Below are positions 1 through 8,644 of a stretch of 64,000 bases of DNA, one piece after another. The notes under the pieces were generated by a model. It searched no databases. It was not told the DNA's origin and saw only the letters and a list, made by a program, of their open reading frames with translations. Source of the stretch: an uncultured Eubacteriales bacterium (GTDB lineage Bacteria > Bacillota > Clostridia > Oscillospirales > Oscillospiraceae); NCBI GenBank assembly GCA_900554275.1, contig USGS01000003.1, positions 1-64,000 of the forward strand, written 5' to 3'. Each line of letters begins with the position of its first letter. Within the stretch, counting starts at the first letter, position 1. Made by a program: the position numbers and the translations under genes.

Positions 1-972
1 GGTATCTCCGTCAGCTACATCACCAAGGAGCTGGCCCAGTACGGCGACAGCACCACCGTGTCCGATATGCTGGATCTGACGGCCATCGATGACGTGGTGC
101 TGGAGATCACCGACCGTCATGGCGCGAACATGGGCCTGACGCTGGACACGGTGACCCGCAACGAGATCCAGCAGGGCAATCAGGTCATCTATGCACCCAA
201 GATCGGCACGGACGGCACGAAGACAGAGGTGACCAGCCGCGCCGAGCTGGACAGCAGCTGCAAGATGACCAGCGAGCTGGTGGCCAAGGCCGCCACCCAG
301 CTGAAGAAGATGAACGCGCCTACCTTTGACGGCAAGTATGTGTGCATCATCCACCCCAGCGTGGCCTTTGATCTGCGTCAGGACGAGGCGTGGATCGCCG
401 CCCACCAGTACGCCGCCGCCACGGAGCTGTTCTCCGGCGAGATCGGCGAGCTGCACGGCGTGCGCTTTGTGGAGACCACGGAGGCGAAGATCTACCGCGG
501 CACGGATCTGGCCAAGGACAGCCGCACGCTGCTGGTAAACGGCGCGGTGATGGACGACACCGATGTGACCTTTGACGGCGGCACAGTGGCGGCCGGTGCG
601 CTGGCGGGCCGCTATGTGAAGGTGGGCAGCACCCGCGCCAAGGTGGTGAGCAACACCGCCGGCAAGCTGGTGCTGGACACCAAGGTGACCGTGTCCGACA
701 ACGCTGTGATCCAGCCTGCAGAGGGCGGCAAGGACGGCTGCGCCGTGTATGGCTGCCTGTTCATCGGCAAGGGCGCTTACGGCGTGGTGGATCTGAGCGA
801 GGGTACGGAGGTCATCGTGAAGCCCCGCGGCAGCTCCGGTACGGCTGATCCTCTGGATCAGCGCTCCAGCGTGGGCTGGAAGGGCGTGCACGCGGCGGCC
901 ATCCTGTACGATGAGTACATGGTGCGCGTGGAGTGCGGCTCCAGCTATTCCGGCGAGGACAAGGCCAACTGA
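1..972 (+). CDS. N4-gp56 family phage major capsid protein (5' partial)
   Basis: The reading frame is open from base 1, so the N-terminus is missing. The visible 323 residues begin in a segment (SYITKELAQYGD, then a TAIDD and LTLDTVTR stretch) typical of N4-gp56-type capsid proteins, which form the HK97-like shell of the phage head. Residues from about 195 to 245 of the visible part form a glycine/valine-rich beta insertion. The protein ends with a strand-rich segment (ILYDEYMVRVE) usual for capsid C-termini. A small gene and a connector-like gene follow, as expected for head genes. Family assignment is from recognised sequence style, not a search. Confidence 0.8.
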   Translation, partial: GISVSYITKELAQYGDSTTVSDMLDLTAIDDVVLEITDRHGANMGLTLDTVTRNEIQQGNQVIYAPKIGTDGTKTEVTSRAELDSSCKMTSELVAKAATQLKKMNAPTFDGKYVCIIHPSVAFDLRQDEAWIAAHQYAAATELFSGEIGELHGVRFVETTEAKIYRGTDLAKDSRTLLVNGAVMDDTDVTFDGGTVAAGALAGRYVKVGSTRAKVVSNTAGKLVLDTKVTVSDNAVIQPAEGGKDGCAVYGCLFIGKGAYGVVDLSEGTEVIVKPRGSSGTADPLDQRSSVGWKGVHAAAILYDEYMVRVECGSSYSGEDKAN

Positions 973-1049
973 GGAAGGGCCCGGGCGCTCCCCCTGCGGG
1001 GAATGCCCGGGCCGGGAAGAACAGGACGATACGAAAGGAGAAGGGTGCT

Positions 1050-1253
1050 ATGAAGGAGAAAATGGTGAAGATCCTGCTGCCTCGCGGCAGAAAGAACGAG
1101 GAGAACTTCGTGATCGTGTCCGTCAACGGGCGGAGCTGGAAGATCATGCGGGGCGTGGAGGTCAGCGTGCCGGACTATGTGGCGGAGGTGCTGGAGAACG
1201 GCCGCATGATGGCCGAGGCGGCGCGCCGCTACGTGGACGAGCGGGCCTCCTGA
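1050..1253 (+). CDS. small phage protein, unknown function
   Basis: A 67-residue protein starting at an ATG preceded by GAAAGGAGAAGGGTGCT. It sits between the capsid gene and the connector-like gene, a place where many phages carry a small head or scaffold accessory protein. It has a basic N-terminus (KEKMVKILLPRGRK), then a short beta-strand pair (FVIVSVNGRSWKI) and a helical C-terminus rich in Ala, Glu and Arg. Many phages of this kind have a similar small protein after the capsid gene, but no function is known to me. Its reality rests on the Shine-Dalgarno sequence, coding context and tight fit before the next gene. Confidence 0.7.
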   Translation: MKEKMVKILLPRGRKNEENFVIVSVNGRSWKIMRGVEVSVPDYVAEVLENGRMMAEAARRYVDERAS

Positions 1254-1263
1254 GGTGGCCGGT

Positions 1264-1617
1264 ATGGCGAAGGCCAAGGAGGTGCTGGCGCGGGTGGACG
1301 CGCTGCTGCCCAACGGATACACCGAGGCGGAGAAGCTGCGGTGGCTGGCCCAGGCAGAGGGGTTCGTGCTGCGGGAGATCCGGGGTGCGGAGGGCGCACT
1401 GCCGGAGATGGCGAAGGAGACGGAGCTGACGGCGGAGACACCCTACGACGAGATGTATCGGTACTATGTGGAGGCGCAGATACACTATGCCAACGGGGAG
1501 ACGGCGCGGTACAACAACGCGGTGAGCCTGTGGAACAACGGGTTTCTCACCTATCGGGATTACTGCTGCCGCCGGGAGATGCCGGAGGGGCAGGCAAAGG
1601 CGCTGCGGCTGTGTTAG
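1264..1617 (+). CDS. phage head-tail connector-like protein
   Basis: A 117-residue, almost entirely helical protein. The ATG at 1264 is preferred over the GTG at 1255 because a GAGGTGG ribosome-binding site ends six bases before it and would overlap the GTG. The opening (AKAKEVLARVDALLPNGYTEAEKLRWL) and short length resemble gp6-like connector proteins that join portal and tail, and the gene directly follows the capsid block. It then carries a segment YVEAQIHYANGETARYNN, typical of the helical core in such adaptors. Family membership is an inference from position, size and helix pattern. Confidence 0.6.
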   Translation: MAKAKEVLARVDALLPNGYTEAEKLRWLAQAEGFVLREIRGAEGALPEMAKETELTAETPYDEMYRYYVEAQIHYANGETARYNNAVSLWNNGFLTYRDYCCRREMPEGQAKALRLC

Positions 1618-1630
1618 GAGGTGCAGGGGG

Positions 1631-3349
1631 ATGTTTTTTCCGAAGCTGAAGGCCCAAAGCCGCCAGCGCAGGGCGGTGGAGCAGTTTGCGGGACTGGATC
1701 GGCGGCCCGGCAGCGGCGCGGGCTGTCTGCGGGAGATGAAGAACCTGTGGAGCGGCGGCTATCCGGCGCTGGAGGTGCGGCCCAGGCGCAGCGTGATGGC
1801 GGAGCTGACGAAGCCCCACGCCTTTCTGGGGCGGGAGGCGTTGGTATGGGTGGACGGCACGGGGCTGTATATCAACGGGGCGAAAACAGCGCCGGTGCTG
1901 TCCGACGGCGACAAGCGGCTGGTGTGCATGGGGGCGTATCTGCTGGTATGGCCGGACAAGGTGTATATCAACACCCAGGATCTTTCCGACTGGGGCAGGC
2001 TGGAGAACACGCGGCAGACCAGCGGAGAGGTGACGTTTGCGCTGTGTGACGAGAGCGGCACGGCGCTGGGGGATTATACGGTGAGGACGTATGCGCCGGG
2101 TGAGCCGGAGACGGGGGATCTGTGGCTGGACACCAGCCGACCCGCCTGTGTGATGCGGCGGTATGACGGCAGCGCGTGGCTGGAGCTGGAGGGGGTATGC
2201 ACCAGGATCAGCGCGGCCAACATCGGCACGGGGTTTTCCGCCGGGGACGGCGTGACGCTGTCCGGATGCGGATCGTCGGAGCTGAACGGGCTGCACGTAT
2301 TGCAGGCGGTGGGCGACAACTGGATCGTTGTGCCGGCGCTGTGCCGGACGCTGGGCAGCCAGACCGCCGTGGTGACGGTGATGCGGACCGTGCCGGACAT
2401 GGACTTTGTGGTGGAGCAGGGAAACCGCCTGTGGGGCTGTAAGTACGGCATCGTGGGCGGCGAGGCGGTGAACGAGATCTACGCCTGTAAGCTGGGGGAC
2501 TTCCGGAACTGGAACAGCTTCGCGGGGCTGAGCACCGACAGCTATGCAGCGGCCAGAGGCTCGGACGGGCCGTTTACCGGCGCGGCAGCGTGTCAGGGCG
2601 GCGTGGTGTTCTTCAAGGAGAACTGCATGGAGCGGGTGTATCCTGCCGCCGGCGGTGGACATCAGATCGTGACCATGGCGTGCAACGGCGTGAAGAAGGG
2701 CGCGGGCGGCACGGTGGCCGTGGCGGACGGCGTGGTGTATTATTTGGGAATGGACGGCGTGTACGCCTTTGACGGCAGCGTGCCGGTGTGCGTGTCCCGG
2801 CAGCTGGGCGAGAAGCGGTATGCGGGCGGCGTCGGCGGCGGAGAGAGCGGCAGATACTGGCTGGCGGCACGCAGCAGCGCCGGAGCGTGGGAGCTGCTGG
2901 TGTACGACACGGCGCGAAAGCTGTGGCACAGGGAGGACGACAAGGAGGTGGTGGCGCTGTCGCGGTACGGCGGGGCGATGATGCTGCTGTGCCGGGATGG
3001 AACGCTGCTGGACACCAGCGGGACATACGGCACGAAGGAGGCGCAGGTGGACTGGAGCGCGGAGACGGGAGATCTGGGCCTGTATACGCCGGAGCATAAG
3101 TATCTGGAGCGCTTGCAGCTGCGGCTGGAGCTGGCGAGCGGCGCGTCGGCGACGGCGTATGTGTGCTATGACGGCGGCAGCGGCTGGGAAAAGGCGGGCA
3201 GCGTAACCGGGGACGGGCGCACGGGCGGCTATGTGATGCAGGTAAGGCCGCGGCGCTGCGGCCATCTGCGGCTGAAGCTGGCGGGCAGCGGAGGCTGCCG
3301 CCTTTACAGCGCGTCGGCGGTGTATGAGAAGGGAAGTGATGGGCCGTGA
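1631..3349 (+). CDS. phage structural protein, beta-rich (stabilisation/tail-type)
   Basis: A 572-residue protein starting at ATG 1631 behind GGAGGTGCAGGGGG. It consists of repeated short beta strands with GxxxVxVxDG-like turns (for example GGTVAVADGVVYYLG near residue 358 and LLVYDTARKLWHR near 420), which suggests a beta-propeller or beta-solenoid core. No catalytic motif is seen. Proteins of this size and layout follow connector genes in N4-gp56-type prophages of gut Clostridia and are usually called structural or stabilisation proteins. The stop codon overlaps the next start by four bases, so the two are probably translationally coupled. The precise virion role is unknown. Confidence 0.65.
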   Translation: MFFPKLKAQSRQRRAVEQFAGLDRRPGSGAGCLREMKNLWSGGYPALEVRPRRSVMAELTKPHAFLGREALVWVDGTGLYINGAKTAPVLSDGDKRLVCMGAYLLVWPDKVYINTQDLSDWGRLENTRQTSGEVTFALCDESGTALGDYTVRTYAPGEPETGDLWLDTSRPACVMRRYDGSAWLELEGVCTRISAANIGTGFSAGDGVTLSGCGSSELNGLHVLQAVGDNWIVVPALCRTLGSQTAVVTVMRTVPDMDFVVEQGNRLWGCKYGIVGGEAVNEIYACKLGDFRNWNSFAGLSTDSYAAARGSDGPFTGAAACQGGVVFFKENCMERVYPAAGGGHQIVTMACNGVKKGAGGTVAVADGVVYYLGMDGVYAFDGSVPVCVSRQLGEKRYAGGVGGGESGRYWLAARSSAGAWELLVYDTARKLWHREDDKEVVALSRYGGAMMLLCRDGTLLDTSGTYGTKEAQVDWSAETGDLGLYTPEHKYLERLQLRLELASGASATAYVCYDGGSGWEKAGSVTGDGRTGGYVMQVRPRRCGHLRLKLAGSGGCRLYSASAVYEKGSDGP

Positions 3350-4107
3350 GCGTGTTGGCTATGCCCGCAGCGCCGGAGGGCAGTTTGCAGGAGCAGGTGA
3401 CGCAGCAGTATGCGTATCTTCTGCAGATGGCGCAGCAGCTGAACCTGGCATTGGGGCAGCTGGAGGGAATGGGCGGCGGAGGTACGGGGTTCGCCTCCGC
3501 TGCCCGTCAGGCAGCCGGACGGACGGGGAGCAGCGGGAGAGAGAAGGCGGATGAGCAGTACGAGACGCTGCGGAGCATGATCATCAAGACGGCGGCCCGG
3601 GTGGAAAAGACCACACAGGAGCTGACGGCGCAGCTGAAGGAGAACTATGTGGCGGCATCGGACTTCGGACAGTATATCGCCACGCTCAGCGCTTATCTGG
3701 AGGCCAACCCGGAGGCGCTGACCCAGTATTACAGCTTTGTGTCCGACCTGAAAACCAATGTGGAGGCGGTGGACGCGGCGTTTTCCCACTACAAGGTGGA
3801 CACGGAGGGGTATATCCGGACGGGCATCGTGTATTACGAGGGCGCTGTGCCGGTGTACGGTGTGGCGGTGGGCCAGGGCCTGACGTGCCGGGAGGTGGAC
3901 GGCGAGAAGGTGGTGGACCAGAGCAACTTCCGGGCGGTGTTCACCGCCACGCGGCTGTCATTCTGGCAGGACGCCACGGAGGTGGCCTATGTGTCCAACA
4001 ACCGGCTGTATATCACCAGCATTACGGTGCTGGGAGGTATCGGCATTGGACAATGGAGCATCGGAACGGCGGAGGACGGGCTGGTGTTCCGATGGATAGG
4101 AGAGTGA
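3346..4107 (+). CDS. phage tail-associated protein
   Basis: A 253-residue protein with a GTG start in a GTGA overlap with the preceding gene. Residues 10-45 form a Gln-rich helix. Residues 65-145 are a long coiled-coil-like helical stretch (KTAARVEKTTQELTAQLKEN), and the last 100 residues are beta-rich and end in a GQWSIGTAEDGLVFRW motif. The C-terminal part resembles the end domain of siphophage minor structural or tail-fibre proteins. The gene lies just upstream of a fibre-like gene. The role in the tail tip is inferred from position and architecture only. Confidence 0.6.
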   Translation: MSVLAMPAAPEGSLQEQVTQQYAYLLQMAQQLNLALGQLEGMGGGGTGFASAARQAAGRTGSSGREKADEQYETLRSMIIKTAARVEKTTQELTAQLKENYVAASDFGQYIATLSAYLEANPEALTQYYSFVSDLKTNVEAVDAAFSHYKVDTEGYIRTGIVYYEGAVPVYGVAVGQGLTCREVDGEKVVDQSNFRAVFTATRLSFWQDATEVAYVSNNRLYITSITVLGGIGIGQWSIGTAEDGLVFRWIGE

Positions 4108-4111
4108 GAGA

Positions 4112-5698
4112 ATGAGCTATACCACACTGGACAGCATTCAATGGGGCGGTACGCCGCTGATCGGCGTCAGCTTTGCCTATGAGGGCCAGCGGTCCGGCAG
4201 CAGTATGCAGTACCGCATCCGGGTGACCATCGACCCGCTGACGGGGGCGGCCTATTTCGGGTATCCCATCTATCTGTCGGTGTATGTGGACGGCAGCGGC
4301 GTGACTGGCGGCTACACCATGAAGGCGGCGTCGCCCAACCGGTGGAGCGAGGCGATCACCTATGACAGCGGCTGGGTGACGGTGACAGATCCCGGCGGCT
4401 ATGTGCCGCTGACCATACGGCTTTACAGCGGCTCAGGCTCGACCCGCGACGACAGCTACAGTTATGTGCTGCCGGTGGAGCGGGTGGAGGACATAGGGGA
4501 CTTCTCGTTGACGGCGGGCAGCGCTGCCATGGGACAGCCGCTGACACTGACCATGACCAGACCGGGATATGGGTACAGCTGTGCGTTCTCCTACACATTT
4601 GCCGGGGTGACCGGTACGCCGGAGGAGGCGGCGATACAGGCGGTGAGCAGCAGCGCGGACCGGGCGGTGTACCAATGGACCGTGCCGACGGGGCTGATGA
4701 CGCGTATACCCAACGCTACGTCGGGCAGCGGCACGATGACCGCCAGGGTATACAGCGGCGGGTCGTATATCGGCAGCGTCAGCGCCGCGTTTACGCTGTA
4801 TGTGCCGGACAGCGTGCGGCCGGAGGCGGCGGTGACGGCCACAGTGTTGAATGACAACGCGGTATTGCAGGGCTGGGGGCTGTGCGTGCAGGGGATGAGC
4901 CGGGTGCAGTACAGCATCTCCGCCACGATGAAGGGCGGCGCATCGCTGCAGAGCAGCCAGTTCCGGTTTGCGGGGGAGACGAAGGACGGCGCATCGGGGA
5001 CAGTCGGGCCGGTGAGCGGCAGCGGCGTGCAGACACCGCAGGCTACGGTGACGGACAGCCGTGGCAGATCGATCTCCGTCAGCGGGACGGCCATACGGGT
5101 GTATGAGTACAGCCCTCCGGTGATCACGTCCTCTATGGCGGTGCGGTGCAACGAGCTTGGAGAGGCCCGGGACGACGGAAAATTCTTCAAGCTGAAATGT
5201 GCGGCCACCTGCTCACCGCTGGCAGGACAGAACGAGGTGACGGTGCGGGTGCAGTACCGGCCTATGGGCGGCGGCGTGTGGAGCGGCGGGATACCCATAG
5301 AGAACGGCGCAGAGGTCATTACGGGCGGCAATATGGACGAATCCTGCGCCTATGAGATCGAGCTGAGTGCCGAGGATACGGTGGGTACGGTGCGGACGGT
5401 GCGGTATACATCAGCCACGAAGCAGGTGACGGTGCATCTGCGCAGCGGCGGCACGGGACTGGCGCTGGGGAAATACGCGGAGAAGGACGGACTGGAGTGC
5501 GCGTGGCCGGCATCGTTTTACGGCGATGTGGCGGTGTCCGGCAGTCTGAAGCTGAACGGCGTGGCGGTGGAGGAAAAGCTGTTCCCGGTGGGGAGTGTGC
5601 GCCTGACGGCCACGGCGGACGCGCCGGAGCTGCCGGGGACGTGGCAGCAGGTGCAGGCGGGACTCAGCGGTGTGTACGCCTGGCGGCGTGTGACATGA
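4112..5698 (+). CDS. phage tail fibre / DUF859-like minor structural protein
   Basis: A 528-residue protein made almost wholly of beta strands with Ser, Thr, Gly and Tyr, arranged as several Ig-like segments (roughly 1-115, 130-225, 235-330 and 330-440). The C-terminus, from about residue 460, carries the collar-like pattern GSLKLNGVAVEEKLFPVGSV followed by PELPGTWQQV. That pattern is common at the end of siphophage fibre proteins of the DUF859/minor structural group. It starts at ATG 4112, four bases after the previous stop. It probably contacts the host cell surface. No enzymatic residues are recognised. Confidence 0.7.
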   Translation: MSYTTLDSIQWGGTPLIGVSFAYEGQRSGSSMQYRIRVTIDPLTGAAYFGYPIYLSVYVDGSGVTGGYTMKAASPNRWSEAITYDSGWVTVTDPGGYVPLTIRLYSGSGSTRDDSYSYVLPVERVEDIGDFSLTAGSAAMGQPLTLTMTRPGYGYSCAFSYTFAGVTGTPEEAAIQAVSSSADRAVYQWTVPTGLMTRIPNATSGSGTMTARVYSGGSYIGSVSAAFTLYVPDSVRPEAAVTATVLNDNAVLQGWGLCVQGMSRVQYSISATMKGGASLQSSQFRFAGETKDGASGTVGPVSGSGVQTPQATVTDSRGRSISVSGTAIRVYEYSPPVITSSMAVRCNELGEARDDGKFFKLKCAATCSPLAGQNEVTVRVQYRPMGGGVWSGGIPIENGAEVITGGNMDESCAYEIELSAEDTVGTVRTVRYTSATKQVTVHLRSGGTGLALGKYAEKDGLECAWPASFYGDVAVSGSLKLNGVAVEEKLFPVGSVRLTATADAPELPGTWQQVQAGLSGVYAWRRVT

Positions 5699-5717
5699 GG
5701 AAAGGGAGGAAGAAGAG

Positions 5718-6851
5718 ATGGCATCGACTTATACCATGGTGGCCTACGGCTCCCAGGGCAGCGCGGTGAAGCAGCTGCAGAGCGAGCTGAACAAGCGGGG
5801 GTATCAGCTGGACGAGGACGGTGTTTTCGGCAAGAAAACGAAGGCGGCGGTACGGGACTATCAGAAAAAGAACAGGCTGACGATGGTGGACGGCATCGCG
5901 GGTGACGAGACGTGGGGCAGTCTGCTGTCCGCACCGACGGCGGCGGAGCAGCAGGCCGCCGCCGCTGCGGCGGAAGAGGCGGCCAGACCGGAGGCCCGGG
6001 TGACGGAGAGCACGGCGCGCAGACTGGCGGAGCTGGAGAAGGGCTATCAGCCGTCGGAGGATGTGGCGGCGGCACGGGCCTATCGGGACAGTGTGGCGGC
6101 CATGCAGCCGGGTGAGTACGATTCCGGTTTCGAGGATCAGCTCCAGGCGCTGTATGACCAAATCGAGGGGCGGGAGGCATTCTCCTACGACCCGGAGGAG
6201 GACGAGGCGTACCGGCGCTACGCTAGGCTGTATGCGGCCCAGGGCGCGGCGGCCATGGAGGACACCATGGGGCAGGCGGCATCACTGACCGGCGGGTACG
6301 GCTCAAGCTATGCCCAGGCGGTGGGGCAGCAGGCCTATGACCGTTATCTGGGGGAGCTGGCGGCCCTGGTGCCGGAGCTGCGGCAGGCGGCACTGGCGGA
6401 GTACAGGCAGGAGGGACAGGCGCTGACGGATCGCTACAATATGCTGAACCAGCAGGAAAAAGCGGGCTACGACCGATGGCAGGACACGGTGGCCCAGTGG
6501 CAGAAGGCACTGTCGGAGGCGCAGTCATCCTACGAGGATGTGTCGGCACAGGACGAGAAGGCGTACCAGGCTATGCTGAAGCACTATGCGGACAAGGCGG
6601 AACAGGAGCGGAAGCTCAGCGCCGCCGGTGCGAAGATAGAGGACAGCGGCTATGAGGCGGACGCAGGGAAGGAGAGCCTGAGCAGTACGGCGGCGGACAG
6701 CTTGCAGCGGGCCGTGGGGAACTATCTCAAAAGCGGCCGGGAGGACACGGCCCGGGCGCTTCTGCAGCAGTATGCCCAGCGCATGACACCGGCACAGCGA
6801 AAGCGGTTTGAGGCGCTGTTTGACAGCTATGGCCGCACGGCCGGCTGGTGA
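5718..6851 (+). CDS. phage virion protein with N-terminal peptidoglycan-binding domain
   Basis: A 377-residue protein starting at ATG 5718 behind AAAGGGAGGAAGAAGAG. Residues 8-73 are a PG_binding_1 fold: GSQGSAVKQLQSELNKRGY, then DGVFGKKTKAAVRDYQKKN and GDETWGSLL. The rest, from about 75 to 377, is a long Ala/Gln/Glu-rich helical region with coiled-coil character and Tyr-rich repeats of the type seen in phage tape or internal virion proteins. No amidase, muramidase or endopeptidase motif is present, so it can bind the wall but has no visible lytic activity. It may anchor or guide the virion at the peptidoglycan. Confidence 0.7.
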   Translation: MASTYTMVAYGSQGSAVKQLQSELNKRGYQLDEDGVFGKKTKAAVRDYQKKNRLTMVDGIAGDETWGSLLSAPTAAEQQAAAAAAEEAARPEARVTESTARRLAELEKGYQPSEDVAAARAYRDSVAAMQPGEYDSGFEDQLQALYDQIEGREAFSYDPEEDEAYRRYARLYAAQGAAAMEDTMGQAASLTGGYGSSYAQAVGQQAYDRYLGELAALVPELRQAALAEYRQEGQALTDRYNMLNQQEKAGYDRWQDTVAQWQKALSEAQSSYEDVSAQDEKAYQAMLKHYADKAEQERKLSAAGAKIEDSGYEADAGKESLSSTAADSLQRAVGNYLKSGREDTARALLQQYAQRMTPAQRKRFEALFDSYGRTAGW

Positions 6852-6892
6852 GCCGTGAAGCGCCACGAAGCGCAAACGAAGGGAAAAAGAGG

Positions 6893-6921
6893 TTGCAAAC
6901 GGGGGCGGCGTATGGTATCAT
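6893..6921 (+). promoter_or_regulatory. sigma-A-type promoter for the sortase gene
   Basis: TTGCAA, a 17 bp spacer and TATCAT lie 79 bp upstream of the sortase start and beyond the last prophage gene. Confidence 0.65.
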
Positions 6922-6999
6922 ACCAAAAGCATCTTGCGAAGCGGCGGCGACGCCGCAGCGGCGCTTCTGACAGGGAAGAGCCGTTGGAAAGGAGAAATA

Positions 7000-7932
7000 A
7001 TGAAGATCAAACCGCAGCTTCTGCGCCGCATGGCGCTGCTTTTGGCGGTCCTGACGCTGGCTTCCGCCGTACTGGCGGGGTGCGGGAAGAAGGGCAACGA
7101 TGACAAGCCCGCGCCGGAAGACCCAAAGGACGGGGAGGTCATCGTGACGCCCAAGCCGGTGGAGGTGCCAGTGGACTTTTCGGCGGCGCAGAAAAAGTGG
7201 CCGAACGTGTACGCCTGCATCCGCATCCCCGGTGCAACACGCTGCACCATCAGCGAGGAGATGGGATATTTTATCGCCCAGCATCCCAGCGACGACGGGT
7301 ATTATCTGTACCGTGATCTGGATGGCAAGGATGCCAAGTCCGGTACGCTGTATACGGAAAGAGCCTACAATAAGACCGATTTCAGCGATCCGGTGACGGT
7401 GATCTACGGCCACAACATGGCCAACCGGACCATGTTCGGCGGCCTGCAGAGCTACGCCGAGACGTTGAAGTTCGACGACGACGCGGTCATCTACATCTAT
7501 CAGCCGGGACGGCAGCTGACCTACCGTATTTTCGCCGGTGTGCCGTACGATACCAGCCATGTGCTGTATTACCACGATTTCAGCGACGAGAAGGTGTTCA
7601 ACGACTTCTTCCAGGCGCTGGCCAAGGCGGCGGATAATCCCAACTACAGCAGCGGCAGCGAGCTGAACGCGTTTTACAGCGCCGAGGGCTGCGTGAACGT
7701 GGACAAGGACAACCTGCCGGTGGCAGGGGATAAGGTCATCATTCTGGCGACCTGCAAGAATGGCGACGACAATCACCGCTACTGGATCATGGCCAAGCTG
7801 GTGGAGGATTCTGCCGAGCCGGTGGTAATGACAAAGGAGGAGGCGGAGCAGGCCGGTGTGACGCCGGACCGCATCATAGGGACGGCCCCGGAGAAGTCCG
7901 GCACTGACGATACCGCCAGCAAGACGAATTGA
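7000..7932 (+). CDS. class B sortase with lipoprotein signal peptide
   Basis: A 310-residue cysteine transpeptidase of the sortase fold. Catalytic residues are His138 in YGHN, Cys252 in ILATC and Arg260 in NHRYW, the class B arrangement with a helix between the strands (about residues 195-215). Such enzymes join surface proteins to the wall outside the membrane. The ATG at 7000 follows GGAAAGGAGAAATA; the upstream in-frame extension lacks a ribosome site. Unusually, the N-terminus is a type II signal (Arg-Arg, hydrophobic core, LAGC with Cys28) rather than an uncleaved anchor, followed by a charged linker. No substrate with an LPxTG- or NPxTN-like signal lies nearby. It is transcribed alone. 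Confidence 0.9.
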   Translation: MKIKPQLLRRMALLLAVLTLASAVLAGCGKKGNDDKPAPEDPKDGEVIVTPKPVEVPVDFSAAQKKWPNVYACIRIPGATRCTISEEMGYFIAQHPSDDGYYLYRDLDGKDAKSGTLYTERAYNKTDFSDPVTVIYGHNMANRTMFGGLQSYAETLKFDDDAVIYIYQPGRQLTYRIFAGVPYDTSHVLYYHDFSDEKVFNDFFQALAKAADNPNYSSGSELNAFYSAEGCVNVDKDNLPVAGDKVIILATCKNGDDNHRYWIMAKLVEDSAEPVVMTKEEAEQAGVTPDRIIGTAPEKSGTDDTASKTN

Positions 7933-7995
7933 CGCAAAAAAAGAACCGCCTATGAAGCGGCTCTGACGGTAAGACGGCAAAATTCAGATTTTTGG

Positions 7996-8026
7996 AACAG
8001 GCATGACCTCGGTCATGCCTGTTTCG
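7996..8026. terminator. bidirectional terminator between sortase and GNAT genes
   Basis: A 13-bp perfect stem (AACAGGCATGACC with its complement) and a two-base loop lie between convergent genes, followed by GTTTCGTCTT. The GNAT stop codon lies just to the right. A weaker one-mismatch hairpin at 7942-7964 precedes it. Confidence 0.75.
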
Positions 8027-8029
8027 TCT

Positions 8030-8530
8030 TTACAGCATTCTTTCCATTGGCAGGAGTGTGGAGCTTTCACCTTCGTATTCCTCCCGGGTAAGAGTAAAGC
8101 CATTTTTCAGCCAAAAGGCTTTGCTCTGCGGATTTCCTTTGTCGATGCCCAGGCGGACCTTCTCAAAGCCCAGCTGCGCCAAATAGGAAAGACTGTCGGA
8201 GATGATCGTTGTTCCGATGCCTTGCCCCTGCAGCTTGGCGTTCATCGCAAAGAAACCTAATAACGCAGTTCCGGGCTGCGGATAATGCTCGATTAAGTCC
8301 ATGACCGCGGTCAAAATGTCTCCCCGGAAAAAGCCGATATAATGCTTGTCCTCATAGCCCTTGCGGGGAGGGAGCGCCTTCATGTCCTCCATAATGCCTT
8401 CGACAGTTACCATCGGCGGATGGTACTTGTAGAAAAGAGTATTGGCCTTCAGAACCTCATAGATCGCCTCTGCATCTGCCGGCAGCAAGTCACGGACGGT
8501 GTATTGGGAGGAAAGATGTTGGATGTTCAT
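8030..8530 (-). CDS. GNAT family N-acetyltransferase
   Basis: A 166-residue acetyltransferase of the GNAT fold, which moves an acetyl group from acetyl-CoA to an amine of unknown substrate. The acetyl-CoA loop is QGQGIG at 101-106, preceded by the strand LLGFFAMNAK. The later motif PQSKAFWLKNGF is the usual C-terminal signature. The start is taken at 8530 because AAGGAG sits eight bases upstream; a longer frame to 8602 would run through the promoter. It is a single-gene unit with a strong own promoter and a terminator. The substrate cannot be told from sequence. Confidence 0.85.
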   Translation of the reverse strand: MNIQHLSSQYTVRDLLPADAEAIYEVLKANTLFYKYHPPMVTVEGIMEDMKALPPRKGYEDKHYIGFFRGDILTAVMDLIEHYPQPGTALLGFFAMNAKLQGQGIGTTIISDSLSYLAQLGFEKVRLGIDKGNPQSKAFWLKNGFTLTREEYEGESSTLLPMERML

Positions 8531-8573
8531 GACTGCAGCTCCTTCAACGTCTTTTTGTATGTACGTACACCGT

Positions 8574-8602
8574 ATTATAACACAGCGAGGATCGGTTTTC
8601 AA
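8574..8602 (-). promoter_or_regulatory. promoter of the GNAT gene
   Basis: Reading the minus strand, TTGAAA, 17 bp and a perfect TATAAT occur 44 bp upstream of the start. A GTACGTAC palindrome (8561-8568) lies in the transcribed leader and could bind a regulator. Confidence 0.75.
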
Positions 8603-8644
8603 AGGTATCCTCGCTTTATGGTTCCCCTCCGCTGAGACGCAGCG

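Larger units (their letters stand above)
1..6851 (+). mobile_element. prophage structural module, 5' part outside window
   Basis: Seven co-oriented, tightly packed genes encode phage-type virion proteins: an N4-gp56-like major capsid protein, small head-completion candidates, a large beta-rich structural protein, tail/fibre proteins and a peptidoglycan-binding virion protein. The left end is outside the window. No integrase, holin, endolysin or att site is visible on the right side, and the next gene (class B sortase) has its own promoter. It may be a complete prophage entered from its late genes or a remnant; the window cannot decide. Confidence 0.85.

Noticed and set aside
7000..8000. sortase substrate next to the class B sortase
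   Set aside because: None of the neighbouring proteins has a C-terminal sorting motif followed by a membrane helix and basic tail.
8003..8260. 85-residue + strand frame opposite the GNAT gene
   Set aside because: It starts inside a terminator hairpin and overlaps a real gene with promoter and ribosome site on the other strand.
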